Assembly: GCA_027577415.1 (NCBI GenBank)
Contig: JANBQS010000183.1
Coordinates: 1-28,112 of the forward strand
Direction: 5' to 3'
From: Coemansia sp. RSA 922
Lineage: Eukaryota; Kickxellomycota; Kickxellomycetes; Kickxellales; Kickxellaceae
Length of the DNA stretch: 28,112 bases
The position numbers and the translations under genes are program-made. The notes under the pieces were generated by a model that worked only from the letters and a program-made list of their open reading frames with translations, was not told the DNA's origin and did no database searches. This document shows positions 8,001 through 18,200 of the stretch, piece by piece; the stretch's first letter is position 1, and each line of letters starts with the position of its first letter.

Positions 8001-10452
8001 GGAATTGCACGTCAATGTCCTTGAGCGCAAACCTCACCAAGTCATCGTCACTGCTGCTGTGACGCTTACTGCTGCCATCGTCGCGGTCGAGCGAGGCATA
8101 AGACTCGTTGGCAGGCGAAAGCGCAAGCTGCGAGTGCGGCGTAGCGGCGGCGGTAGAATCGGCCAGCAAGGGCGTGTGCTCAGTAACATCGGGAGTCTCA
8201 ACACCAGTCAGATCTTTACCGTCAGACTTGGAATTGCTGCTGGGGCTGTCCCACTCCAGATCAGCACCCTCAAAGCCCAGCTCATCGCTTCCAGGGTCGG
8301 TATTAACAACGCGCTTCTCCAAATCCTGGACTTGCGGCTGGGCAAGGTACGAGTCAATACGGCCGAGTGCAACGTAGCCGCCAATAACCCAGTTCAAGAA
8401 CCCAGGCAAGTGCTCAAACACAATACGGATAAGCTGGAAGACCGAGATAGTAGTGAAGGCGATCTCAGCCGTAAGCCTGTTGCCGAACCCGATAATATAG
8501 ACCACAAAGATGATGACAAGCACCAGCATCGGCGCCAACGACGAAGCAACGTTGACACGGACCCAGGCAAGCAGCAGTTTCCACATGTACTTTAGCTGAC
8601 GCTCGCGTCTCTCATCAACCATCTCCAAGAACCGCGACTCCCAGCCAAACAGCTTAACAGCCTTAATGCCCTGTAGCAGCTCCGTAATTACCGTGACACG
8701 CTCATCGCTAAGCGAGGTCAGCTTCTCCTCAACTTTGGTCAGGTACTTGAACAGCATTTTGGACAGCGGCACGTAGAGTATCGACATCGAGAGACCGACC
8801 AGCGCAGAAACGCCCAGCAACAGGTACATGTACCAGATACCGATAAACAGTATAAGTGGCAGCGAATAGACGTTATCCAGGTAGGCGGCAACCTCTGACA
8901 CTTTTGAAAAATCAGCTGTCAGCAGGTTCATAATCTTGCCATCAGCAGCAGCCTGCGCCGTAGGTGCAGCGTCGTCCTCGTCCTCGTCCTCATCCTTCTC
9001 TTTATCGTCCGTAGATTTGGCATCCTCCCAAGAGCCCTTGCCGCGACGACGCAGGGTCTTTGACGAGAGCTCTGCGACGAGAAGACCCTTTATGCGGAAT
9101 CCAATGTGACGACCGACCCACAGAGTCTGGTTAGAGAGAGTAGAGGCAGCCAGCGTAAAGAACAGCAGACCGAATGCGTCAAGGTAAGCGCTGCGAATTG
9201 ACTTTTCCGCCGGAAGGTTTTGGTCCCTACCACTGCTGCCGCCGCCAAGAACCTCGATGGAGCGCAAGATACGCTGCAAGAAGAAAGGGCCGGAAAAGTA
9301 CAAAATAGAGGTCGACAAAGACAAAATCGCCTGGAGGATGAGCTCAGGCGCAAATACCATCATAATCGTCACTAGCAGCGAACGACCTGGCTTGCGATAG
9401 CGCAGATAGCGACGCCAGCTGGGAATGGGCATGTCAGACTCGTCCAAGTAATACAAGTCGGTAGCCTCGAGTGGGCGCGCTGTGCCTCGGCGCAGAATAT
9501 CGTTGCTCCACGAGAACGCCAACGTACTATACCAAGAGACATTGAACTCGGGAGACTCGACTAGAGGCACTGGCTTCTGGTCAGCGCGACGCGCAAGCGG
9601 AGTCGTCTCATCGTCATCGGCATTAGCCTCGACATCGGCTGCCAGCGAGTACTCTAGATTCGCAGCAGCTGGTCCAGTAACGGGCGGGCGGACAAACACG
9701 GGCCGCAGCTGGGCGCGTGTATAAGTGAGCAAGAGAATTACACTCACAAACGTCGAGACAACCAAAGTGTTCGAATACAGAGACGCCTTACGACCGAAAA
9801 TAGGCACGTTGCGCGTCGCCGGAGTGAAAAACGAATAGTAGATCTCACACGAACCGACAATCAGATGCAATAGTACCAAAGTGGGTAGCGGCCAAGGAAA
9901 CAAGCCAGCGTACAGCATGCGGTCGCTGTAGACGTAAATAGCGAGGAAGATGGCATTGCAAATCGCGATCAGCACAGAAAAGTGAGCCACAAGCGACGTG
10001 TACAAGTGCGTGAAGACAGCAGCTTCAGCCTTGTGACTCCCGGCGTAAATAAGCAGTGCAGCCTGAGCGACAGACATAGCCACGACATAACGACCAACCT
10101 TGGCGCGATTGTCACGCATAATAGCTGAGCCAAGAGGGCGGCGCACGGGCTTTTCCCTGTTTCCAACGCCACAAAATCCAGCTGACTTGAAAGTGCCAGG
10201 CAACAAACAGTAGACAGCCAGCATAGCAAAGGATAGACCAGCTGCCAGCATCAGTAAGAGAGGCCACAAAAAGCCAACGCGATAGCAGTCGCTACTCAGC
10301 GACCATTCCCAATGCGATCCTTTACCACATAGAGCTTTGCGGTGGTGCTTATTGTCCGAGTAAAACGAAATATGCGTGGTAGCTTGGTATAGTAGCGACA
10401 CTGCAGCTGCTGCCGATACAGTTGAAGTCAAAGATCTGGCGACTGTAACCAT
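5026..10452 (-). CDS. ABCC (MRP-type) full ABC transporter, 1808 aa
   Basis: An ATP-driven pump of the ABCC subfamily. These typically move organic anions, conjugates or bile-acid-like compounds into the vacuole or out of the cell. Order: N-terminal TMD0 (about 60-250) introduced by a Cys-Gly...Trp...Asp-Cys pattern typical of long ABCC proteins; TMD1 (about 353-715) with an acidic insert (about 480-497, run of Asp/Glu/Lys); NBD1 with Walker A GPTGSGKSS (about 826), signature LSGGQKQ (about 944) and Walker B ILLIDD (about 964); a charged linker; TMD2 (about 1140-1500); NBD2 with Walker A GRTGAGKST (about 1553), signature LSLGQRQ (about 1682) and Walker B LIIMDEA (about 1703). NBD1 has Asp where NBD2 has the catalytic Glu, the usual ABCC asymmetry. 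The TMD1 insert and an expanded segment between Walker A and Q-loop in NBD1 are closer to yeast YBT1/VMR1-type pumps than to YCF1, but the ortholog is not settled. No introns; stop TAG. Confidence 0.95.
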   Translation of the reverse strand: MVTVARSLTSTVSAAAAVSLLYQATTHISFYSDNKHHRKALCGKGSHWEWSLSSDCYRVGFLWPLLLMLAAGLSFAMLAVYCLLPGTFKSAGFCGVGNREKPVRRPLGSAIMRDNRAKVGRYVVAMSVAQAALLIYAGSHKAEAAVFTHLYTSLVAHFSVLIAICNAIFLAIYVYSDRMLYAGLFPWPLPTLVLLHLIVGSCEIYYSFFTPATRNVPIFGRKASLYSNTLVVSTFVSVILLLTYTRAQLRPVFVRPPVTGPAAANLEYSLAADVEANADDDETTPLARRADQKPVPLVESPEFNVSWYSTLAFSWSNDILRRGTARPLEATDLYYLDESDMPIPSWRRYLRYRKPGRSLLVTIMMVFAPELILQAILSLSTSILYFSGPFFLQRILRSIEVLGGGSSGRDQNLPAEKSIRSAYLDAFGLLFFTLAASTLSNQTLWVGRHIGFRIKGLLVAELSSKTLRRRGKGSWEDAKSTDDKEKDEDEDEDDAAPTAQAAADGKIMNLLTADFSKVSEVAAYLDNVYSLPLILFIGIWYMYLLLGVSALVGLSMSILYVPLSKMLFKYLTKVEEKLTSLSDERVTVITELLQGIKAVKLFGWESRFLEMVDERRERQLKYMWKLLLAWVRVNVASSLAPMLVLVIIFVVYIIGFGNRLTAEIAFTTISVFQLIRIVFEHLPGFLNWVIGGYVALGRIDSYLAQPQVQDLEKRVVNTDPGSDELGFEGADLEWDSPSSNSKSDGKDLTGVETPDVTEHTPLLADSTAAATPHSQLALSPANESYASLDRDDGSSKRHSSSDDDLVRFALKDIDVQFPHGVLSIVAGPTGSGKSSLLSALIGEMTLTRGRILLPTVDSRLDANGDYRYRDIIELSDEGLAIRDIAYVAQEAWLRNATIRENILFGEQYDASRYEEVLRVCALKPDFRILSAGDQTEIGERGVTLSGGQKQRVALARAVYSSRRILLIDDCLSAVDAHTAKHILMECLLSKTPLMLGRTRVLVTHHVSMCLPFAQYIVMLREGQVSLKGNPAELQDQGVFTKVLAELESSENKEDDVDAKGKDAEQAKLTADVLDEEDPSKSVNDSTSEDEYNLRRLKKIAEQRGLDPDGDLSALQGTLVEDEERESGYVKYDVWLTYLNASGSKWFWIISFTLLTVCQFSLVMQDYWIRIWVASTSNDDALVGENMSTAALTSAVVPGSLWSALSAPLVALRASMPIYNLNSGLPGTLSTLSSEQQHHSAIYWISIYVVIGVVSVMWRVIQMWFVYSGAIRAARSLHSRLVRRVVRATPRFFDSTPLGRIINRFSRDMYTVDESTMDTIVWWSCDILAVLSVLVIITAVTPTFIIIAAVVSILYVGIANYYLNTSRELKRLESTSMSPLLSLFGELILGVSTIRAFGAKHYYIKEALNRINAHNQPFYMVWATNRWLSMRIDFAGAIVSFACALFILASLDWLDAGLAGFVLSYALTFSERMLWVIRNYSTNELNMNAIERISQYLKIEQEADLLATPENKPPSDWPKTGSVQIEDLVVEYVPGVPVLHGISLTAEHGEKIGVVGRTGAGKSTMSLAFLRFIEAAQGRILLDDVDIAKIGLEELRRNVTIIPQDPVLFNGTIRFNLDPFGEYPDELVWDALKRAHLVRERGSQTTSTATSIYDGGDNSNEAGMERMSGIFTGLDAEIKENGQNLSLGQRQLVALARALVRRSRLIIMDEATASVDFDTDDRIQRTIRGAEFANSTLFCIAHRLRTIIDYDRVLVLDKGKVAEFDTPWNLLQREGGIFRSMCEKSGEYEHLVATAQRKSQITTASASTQ

Positions 10453-10550
10453 GATCTACGAAGGGGAGTCAAGAAGAATAAAAAGATGAAAAAAAAATTA
10501 GTAGATAAGAAAAAAACCCAAAGAAAAAGAAAGAGTTGACGTGGTACCAA

Positions 10551-10560
10551 CCTTTTTTAA
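10551..10560 (-). promoter_or_regulatory. TATA-like element of the transporter gene
   Basis: TTAAAAAAGG on the minus strand, 99-108 bp upstream of the ATG at 10452, followed towards the gene by a long pyrimidine-rich leader. It is a weak match on its own; its position agrees with the other genes here. Confidence 0.3.
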
Positions 10561-11186
10561 TTTAGAGCAAGCAGAGCTTAGGGATAGCTGCGTGGCTTCT
10601 TTTTTTGCGGGGGGCGAGAGAAGGGATTCTTTGATCAAATCGTATACAACACTTGGAGTAATAAAAAAAAAAGTGGGAAAAAAAAGAGAAAGAAAGAGAA
10701 GAGGTGGAAAGTTGTCTCGTCTTTATCTACCCAAAAAATACGAGTCCGCCTTTGGGGGGAAGGAAGGGCCGCAGCAACAATGGAAGGAAAAAAGAAACCA
10801 AATGCGTCAACTAAAGATGAGCGATAAGTTTTTCCCACCCTAGTGAGTATTTGGTTGAGTAGGCTGTATCGGGTGGATCGGGACAACACGGTGGATCTTC
10901 GGCAATGCCACTCCCCTTTTTCCCCTTCTCTTCGTATACTTTTAGATTATTTTCAAGTGTTTTGAATTTGTTCCGAGTTGCTGCGGTTTTATGTAGATCA
11001 GCTGCTCTAACACATACTGCGGCAGCACTTATATGGTGCATTTTATGCAATTGCACAAATTTTTTTGACAAGACACATGGCTAGCCCCCTGAAAAAGAGG
11101 GGATGCCAAGTGTGCTATCACGCCACCACTCTATTCTCTCTAGTGACATATACAGTAATTGAAAAAATAAATAAATAAACATATTT

Positions 11187-11192
11187 TTTATT
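11187..11192 (-). terminator. Poly(A) signal of the 11223-11858 gene
   Basis: Plus-strand TTTATT reads AATAAA on the minus strand, 31 nt past the stop codon at 11223-11225, within an AAATAAATAAATAAAC/ATTTTTTATTT stretch that is nearly self-complementary. Confidence 0.6.
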
Positions 11193-11222
11193 TCAGTATC
11201 AAAACGCATATATAAAAGAGAA

Positions 11223-11858
11223 TTAGAAAAATGAAGCCGCAGCAGAAATCAACCCAAACATCATCACAGTACTAGTCAATAGTGGAATCCGCGATAAGCC
11301 ATCAGACGAGCTAGACGATGAGCGCTCCGACGAGCCAGACGAGCCCTCAGACGAGCCCTCCGACGAGCCGCCACCCTCTCTCGAAGAAGAGCCCTCCACA
11401 GCCTCATGTCCAGCCCGAACATTGCCATTAACAGCGACAACAATAGTAGGCCGCTCCATCGGCGCATTAGTAATAGTAGCGACACTACCACGCTCGTCAG
11501 TAGTAACCACATCAGTCGGCCTCATAGCCGGATCATCCATAGCGCCCTCAATATCTTTCGCATAAATAGTAGTAGGCCCAATCCTCTGCGCATTATCGAC
11601 AAACCCACGTGCCCACTCCTGATCATAAGTGCTAGGTACTCCGGTGATACTAAGTATCTTCAACATGTGACGGTACTCTGCAGGCACCTGCACACGAGCG
11701 GTCTCCAACTGTGCCTCTAATTGTGGGTATACCCTACTCCAGGCCCGTGAGAGTACTCCGAGATACGCATCCATGTTTTGTGGCGCGGCTACTGATAAGA
11801 CAATATCGCCATAGCACAGACCCGCCAATAATAGAAATATTAAAGTTCCCTTAAACAT
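11223..11858 (-). CDS. GPI-anchored surface protein (211 aa)
   Basis: A signal peptide (residues 1-17, ending CYG before Asp18) is followed by a cysteine-free domain of about 90 residues (18-110) with the core SITGVPSTYD (70-79). A variable segment follows, then a Ser/Gly/Glu-rich tandem stalk (about 156-186, GSSE-type repeats), a likely GPI omega site among Ser185, Asp186 and Gly187, and a hydrophobic tail (191-211). This is the standard layout of a fungal GPI-anchored cell-wall or plasma-membrane protein; biochemical function is unknown. The 70-104 region aligns without gaps from VP onward with the partial protein at 27843-28112, ending in both cases with G-x-x-T-x4-[DE]-I-E. The gene lies between the transporter and dynein on the same strand, with a close poly(A) signal. 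Confidence 0.85.
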   Translation of the reverse strand: MFKGTLIFLLLAGLCYGDIVLSVAAPQNMDAYLGVLSRAWSRVYPQLEAQLETARVQVPAEYRHMLKILSITGVPSTYDQEWARGFVDNAQRIGPTTIYAKDIEGAMDDPAMRPTDVVTTDERGSVATITNAPMERPTIVVAVNGNVRAGHEAVEGSSSREGGGSSEGSSEGSSGSSERSSSSSSDGLSRIPLLTSTVMMFGLISAAASFF

Positions 11859-12250
11859 GATTGTTTTTCCCTTCCCCGATATAGGTTAATCAAAAAATAT
11901 CCGATAAAATAAAAACAAGAAGCGTATAAACATAAAAGTAATAGACAAAAATAGATTTAAACTATTCGAGAGAGATAAAAAAGAGGGAGAGAGAGAGAGG
12001 AAAATGTCCACACAACTTGGAAGGGAAAAAATGAGCCCATGGTCCTCTTTCCCTCTTTTTGGGGGGTTCTTTCCTTACTGCTTTCTAATAAGAAGGCAAA
12101 TCCTTCTGCACACACCCCATTTCCAAAATGGCGATCGACGCCGTGTCAAAAAGGATTGACAACAAATTGATAAAAAAAAATCAAGGGGCCAGAGATGTTC
12201 CAAAAAAAAAAATTGATATTGAAAAGAAGAGTATTAGAAGAACAAAAGAA
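11859..12250. other. Intergenic between dynein 3' end and GPI-protein gene
   Basis: These 392 bp carry the promoter of the 11858 gene (A-rich plus strand, CT-rich leader, a GAGAGAGAGAGAGG tract near 11988-12001) and the dynein 3' flank. I see no clear AATAAA for dynein in the first 100 nt past its stop. Confidence 0.5.
11956..11961 (-). promoter_or_regulatory. Weak TATA-like TTTAAA upstream of the GPI-protein gene
   Basis: A palindromic TTTAAA hexamer lies 98-103 bp upstream of the ATG at 11858. I list it because the distance fits the pattern of the window; alone it is weak. Confidence 0.2.
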
Positions 12251-15200
12251 TTAAGCGGCGACAATAGCCACTGCACGCTGAACAACAGCCGATGACGAAT
12301 AAGCAGTAGCGTCAACAAAGGGCAGACGAGCCTCAAACAACAAATCCCTGCGATCAGTATTCAAGTACACAGGAACAGTGACCAGGCCACAGTCATCCCG
12401 TTCAACATCCTCACTGCGCACCCACTCGATACAGCAGTCCGGCAGCGGCTCGTGTCGTCCGTCATTGAGCTCCAACGCACCGTCAATCCACACAGCGCCC
12501 TCGACCTTGAGCCCACACACAGCGAAAGCCTCCTCAGCCACAGCGCCATCGATGACGCTCAGCTGAATGACAAGCTCCTCCAGCGAGCATCCCAGCCGCT
12601 TCGCCACAGCCTGCCTCGTAGCCGTAACAAAGGCCTCCGGATACAACAGCCCGCCCAGCCAGACACTCCTAGCCCTAACAACATCCACCACCGAGCCCAC
12701 AGCAATACGCTCGGCAAGACGCTGGCCTACACGCACGCGGTCGGCAAAATCGGCCATCCAGCGGGACAGCGAGTAAGAGCGAGGGACAGCATAGGTGGCC
12801 AGCCAAGAGCGCGGCACAACGCCCGCGCTAAAGTCAGAAAGCAGCTCCCGAATATGGTTAGTCTGCTTCAGCTCGCCACGACACGCACCGCGCAACTGCG
12901 ACAGATCTCCGCGCACTTTTGTCAGCAACGCGTGGGCAACAGAGTTCTCGCGCTGCATGACGCGGAACAAGGGAGTCATCTCGGTCTCCTCGCCAGCCAG
13001 TATTGCTCGCGGGCCGTGCAGTGGCGCCAGAGTAGCGTCAAAGCCAGCAGCAAGGGCCTCGACCTGGCGCATAAAGGCAGGCACCTCGGCGCGATCCACA
13101 GCAGCCTCGTCAGCATGCCCAGCAGGCGCAACATCCTCGACCTCCTCGTCCTCGTCGTCGTCAATCAGCGCCCGCAGCTTGCGCGTGTCAGCCACCAGCC
13201 GCTCGCCCTTGTGCACCAGCAGCAAAGTCTCCGCATTAGGCGGCAGCCCCAGCCACGCCGGCGGCTCAGACTCGGGCAGCGCCCGACACCAGGCAATAAA
13301 GTCCTCCGCACGCGTGCCCTCCGGAGCCTCGAGCCGCGGCTCCTCCACCAGCAGGAACTCGGCCCCGTAGGCGTCGGCGCTGAACAGGCGCCGGACAAAC
13401 GAGCCCAGCACCTGGTGGTCAAAGTCGCTGTCAACGCGGCCGCCATAAACGCTGTCGCTGAGCAGCGTGCGAATGGCCGCCCACGGAATGCGCGCAGGAT
13501 CGATGTTCGCACGGCCCGCAACATGCGCGCGATCGACCCACGAGTCGACAGTGGCCAGGGCGCAGGAGAAGTCGGCATCGCCAAACTCGTACTTTGTCGT
13601 CCAGCCCAGCGGCGCGTACCGCAGGCGCTCGATGACCACGGCGTGCAGCCACGCCAGGAGGAAGTGCAGGCGCGCACGCTCCGCCGGGCCCTCCCGCCGG
13701 CTGCTGCTCACCGAGCCCAGGCTGTCGAGCAGATTGGCACGCACGCCGGGCGGCGGCTCAAACACCAGCGTGCGCGCCCGGCGCAGCAGGCTGAGCGGCA
13801 CGGCCGGGTTGATCTCCATGGTCAGGAACAGGCGGAACTCGGCGTGCGCACGCAGCGACTGCAGGCGCTTCTCCAGCTGCGACAGCCACGCCGGCGCCAG
13901 GTGCACGTTCTTCAGCACCACCCACGAGCCCTGCGCCGCGGCTGCCGCGATGGCCTGGTCCGCCAGCGCAAAGCCCTCGACCGAGCCCATCGCCACCGAC
14001 CGCAGCACGCGCGACCCCGCAGCCAGCGCGTCGACGCGGTCGGCGGCGTCGTGGCCCACAACCGAGCACAGCGCGATCGGCGTCACAGCGTCGCTCTCGG
14101 TCTCTGCCACCGAGCGCAGCGTCGCCTCGGCCGCGAACAGCGCGCCATCGAACGCAGCCGAGCCGAACCGAACCGCAGCAGACAGCAGGCGGTCTGGCCG
14201 CAGCAGCCGCACGACGATCAGCTCGCGCAGCGCCAGGCCCACGTCGCTGTCGCTCTGGGACACGGCCAGCGGCGGCACGCAGCGCTCGGCGTCGGCGCTG
14301 CTCATGAAGTAGGCCAGGTCGTCGTAGTCGCCCGAGTCGCCCACAGCCTGCAGCCACGCGCGCAGCCACCCCAGCGCCCGCATGTGCGCATAGAGCGCCC
14401 GCCGGCTGTCAGCATCGCCCACCGTCAGCAGCAGCTCCAGGTCCTCCGGCAGCTCCGCCCTCATAGCGCTCGGCGCCTCGCCACCCGCCACCGAGTCTCG
14501 CAAGACAAAGTCCAGATCTGCGTTGAACCGCGCCCACACCGACTGCGACCCGGCCTCGTCGTCGTCTTCGTCGGCTCGCAGCTTGATCTGCGCCAGCAGC
14601 AGCAGAAGCGCAGGCTGGCGCTCGTGGTGCAGCGACGACGCCGCGCGGGCATACGCCAGGCGGAACATCTCCGACCGCATGGCCGCCAGCCGCAGCGGCT
14701 CGGGCAGCTCGGCCGGCGCAGACGCCACGGCCGCGTGGAAGATGCGCTCGAAGAACGGCAGCGAGAACTGGTAGAACGCGTGCAGCGCCGGCAGCCGGTC
14801 CAGCGCAAAGTACACGGCCGCCGACGCGCGCGCAAGCGGCGTGAACGCAGCCGCAACAGCGTCGACGTCGCGCATGACGGCGTCGGCGTCGGCCGCCTGG
14901 CGCTCGATCTCGGCCGCGTCGGCCTTCAGCGTCTCCAGCGTCGCCACCACCGCGTCGTCGTCCAGGATGCTCCCCTGCGTGGCCGCCAGCGCGTGCAGCA
15001 GCTGCGACTCGAGCGCCCGCAGCCGCAGCCGCAGCTCGCCCTGCAGCCGCAGCAGCCCCCGCCGCCGCTCGTCGACGTCCGGCCGCGCGTGGCGCATGGC
15101 GTGCGCCAGGCACTGCGCCTGCAGCGACGCCCGCGTCACCGTGAAGTTCACCAGCGTCACGCGCGACACAAGGTCCGCAGCCAGCGGCGCGCCCGAGTCG

Positions 15201-18200
15201 CGCGTCGCCAGGATCAGCCGGAACGCCGGCGACACGTCGACGTCCGTCGAGCCGAGCCGCACCAGCACGCGCCCGCCAGCGCGCCGCACCTCGCGGTTCA
15301 GCACCGGGTTCAGCACAGGGTCCAGGTGCTCGGCGTCGGTCACCAGCACCGCCGTGCCGAACCGCAGCGCCGCCTCGACGTGCTTCAGGAACGCCGCGTC
15401 CAGGAACGACGTCACCACCAGGCCCTGCTGCTGCGCCTGCAGGAACCGCGTGGCCGTGCCCGCCGGGTCGACCACCAGCGGATACCGGTTGAACCGCGCC
15501 AGCATCGCCGCATTCTCCGCCGCCAGGTCGTCGTCGGGCAGCCCGCACGCCAGCCACGCCAGCCGGTCCTCGGCCGGCGCCAGGAACTCCGACAGCCGCA
15601 GCCCGGCCCTCACGGCGATTCCAGCGCGCGACAGGTGGCCGCCCCACCTGCGCACAAGCGCCGCGCGCCGCGGCTGGTCGTACGGCCCGGCGTAGGCCAG
15701 CAGCGCCGCGCCCAGCAGCGCGTCGCCGACAAGCGTGGCCATCTGCGCGCCAAACGCCGCCCGCCCCGCGTCCCACCGCCCGCGCTCGCCGCCCAGCGAC
15801 GCCAGCAGCCGCTGCGACCGCGCCACTTTGCCCTCGACGCGCCCCACTTCGTTGCGCAGCCGCTCGGTCTCGGCAATCAGCAGCGCGTACTCGGCCTTGT
15901 ACGCCGCAAGCGCCGCCTCCAGCCGCAGCACCGTCGCCGCCAGCGCCGAGGCGCGCTCCTCCGACTCGTGCGCGTCGGCCTCCAGCTGCGCCACCTCCGC
16001 GCGCAGGGGTGCAACGCGCTCCAGAATGTCCGAAAACTCCACCTGCGCCACAACCCACGTGACCAGCGGCCCGCACGCCTTGGACGCCCGGCTGACCGCG
16101 TCGAACGTAAACTCGGGCCGGTCCAGGAACGTCCGCCGCATGTGCGCGCGCAGCGCCTTGGTCACGTGGCGGTCCGTGTCGAACCCCACAATCGACGCAA
16201 TAAAGTCGTCGCGCCGCACCACCGCCTGCAGCGCCTTCCAGTCCGCCGCGCGGTGCCCCAGCAGCGCACAGACCGCCTCCAGCGCGAGCTTGACTCCGCT
16301 GGGGGGATTGGCCATGGCGCGCACCTCCGACAGGTGCTGCTTCTTGATGTTCGACACCGCCCGCTGTGCCTCCTCGACAGCCGGCTCAGCCCGCGCCAAG
16401 TCCAGCCCCACCACGCGCTGCCGCTCGGCAATGGCCACGCGCGCCGCAGCCACCTCCTCCTGCAACGCCTTCGACGCCGCCTGCTGCTGCTCGGCCTCCT
16501 GCTGGTCCCGCACGATCTGCTGCAGCTTATCCGTCGCCTGCCGGTCCTTGAAGGCCAGCTCAGCGCCAGTCGCAGCCAGCGCCACCCGCAGCTCCTCGAC
16601 CTGAGCAACCGTCGACTGCAGCCGCTCCAGCCCCACATTCACGTGCCTTTGCTCGTCCTCCAGCGCGTCGCGTCGCTCGCCATGCAGCCGCACAAAGTGC
16701 TGCAGCTGGTCGAGGAAGTGCCGAGGCGTGCAGTAGAGCCCAACAAACTTGCCTCCGCCTCCGGGGCGCCTGAGCAGCTGCGAGTTGAGTCCTCGCACGG
16801 CCTGATGAGCAGCAACCAGGGCATGCGCCACAGCATCGCGCCTCTCCTCGTAGTCGCCCGCCTGCTCGCCCGCCACCGACTCCAGCTGCGTCAGGTCGAC
16901 CGAGGCTGTCAGCTCTCGCGCCACTTGGAACAGCGCCTGGTCCGACCAGTCGCCGAACCAGTCCAGCACGCAGCGGTTGAACAGCGCCGGGCTCGTCGCC
17001 GCCCTCGCCGCAAGCCCCCCGCTGCCGTCGGCCGGCGGATTCATCGTAAACACCACATGCAGATTGCGCGCCACCTGCTGCGTAAACCACTTGTGCAGCT
17101 CCTCGCCCGAGTCGAGCATCAGCCCGTCGCGAGACGCGCCCTCGCGACACGCCGTCATCAGCGCCGCATGCTCGTCGCCCTCAAACAGCCCAGGCACCTC
17201 GGCGTTGGCCAGCAGCGTGTTCATCCGCTCCACCAGCGCGCTGTCCAGGACGTTGCTCTCATCGACGATGAAACACACTTTCTCGCCCCGGCACCCGCTA
17301 CGACGCAGCACCGTGCGCAGGTCGTCGTCAAAGTCCGCTGCCCCATACCCGCCGTGCGCCTTGACCTGCACGACCGACAGCCCGTTGACCCACGCCACAA
17401 AGCGCGCCAGCGTCGTCTTGCCTCCGCCGCTGACTCCGATCAGCAGCGCGTGGCCCTGCGGCTGCCTGAACACCCGGTCCAGCCTCAGCGCATGGTCCAG
17501 CGCATCGTCAAACAGAACCAGGGGCACGTCCAGCTCCTCCTCGTAAAAGACCCGCAGCCTGGCCCGGGTATGCTCGCGCAGCTCCTCGCGCCCCACGGCA
17601 GTGTACTCGCGAGTAAGCCAGTTCGAGAACAGAATAGGCCGCTGCAGCGCCTGCCCGACATCCAGGTCGCCAGCAGAGCCAGACCCCATAAAGCGGCGTC
17701 TAGCCACTTCGTTGATCTTATCGTCGGTCCAGCGCTTTTCGCCCTGCTCAACCAGCCGGTCTTGGAACAGCCGCAGGCCCTCATGCGCCCACAGCCGCAC
17801 CAGCCCAGTGCCACTCAGCGTCTCCAACGGCCGAGCCGCCTCGTAGATACCGCGCACCCAGCGAGTCAGCTCACGCGGCGAGTACACATAGTGCGCTTGC
17901 TGGTCGGCAGTGAACCGACGCTGCGACGCGACATAAACGTCGACCATCGCCTGCGCAACAGACTCTGCGTATCCAGCCAAATGCGGCTGTACACGCAATG
18001 CCGCCCGCGCCAGCACGCTGTAAATCTGCACCAACGACTGCTCGCCAGGGTAGTCCACAAGCACCACAGGAGCATGGCGCAGGAACCGCTGCGACAGTGC
18101 TACACGACCCGGGTCAGTCGGAGGATTACAAGCTCCGACAAACTGGATCCGCTCCAGCTTGACCCACTGGTGCTGCTGGCTAGACCCGCCGCTGCGCCAG

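Larger units (their letters stand above)
10453..11222. other. Intergenic: transporter promoter and 3' flank of the GPI-protein gene
   Basis: The left half is strongly strand-asymmetric: the plus strand is a run of A/G tracts (10480-10540, 10660-10720), so the transporter's leader is CT-rich, a common fungal promoter feature. The right half holds a C/G stem (CCCCT ... AGGGG near 11087-11103) and the poly(A) signal of the 11223 gene. Open frames here (10541-10843 plus, 10811-11071 minus) are low-complexity and I do not call them. Confidence 0.5.

Noticed and set aside
5548..8595. Plus-strand frames of 190-250 codons opposite the ABC transporter
   Set aside because: They overlap conserved ABCC motifs in the sense strand, have no recognisable domains and are explained by codon bias.
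10541..11071. Short frames in the transporter promoter region
   Set aside because: Built from homopurine or homopyrimidine tracts, giving Lys/Arg- or Phe/Leu-only stretches; no support as genes.
14409..16076. A 555-codon minus-strand frame overlapping dynein
   Set aside because: Another-frame shadow in the most GC-rich part of the gene; the translation is almost only Gly, Ala, Arg and Val.
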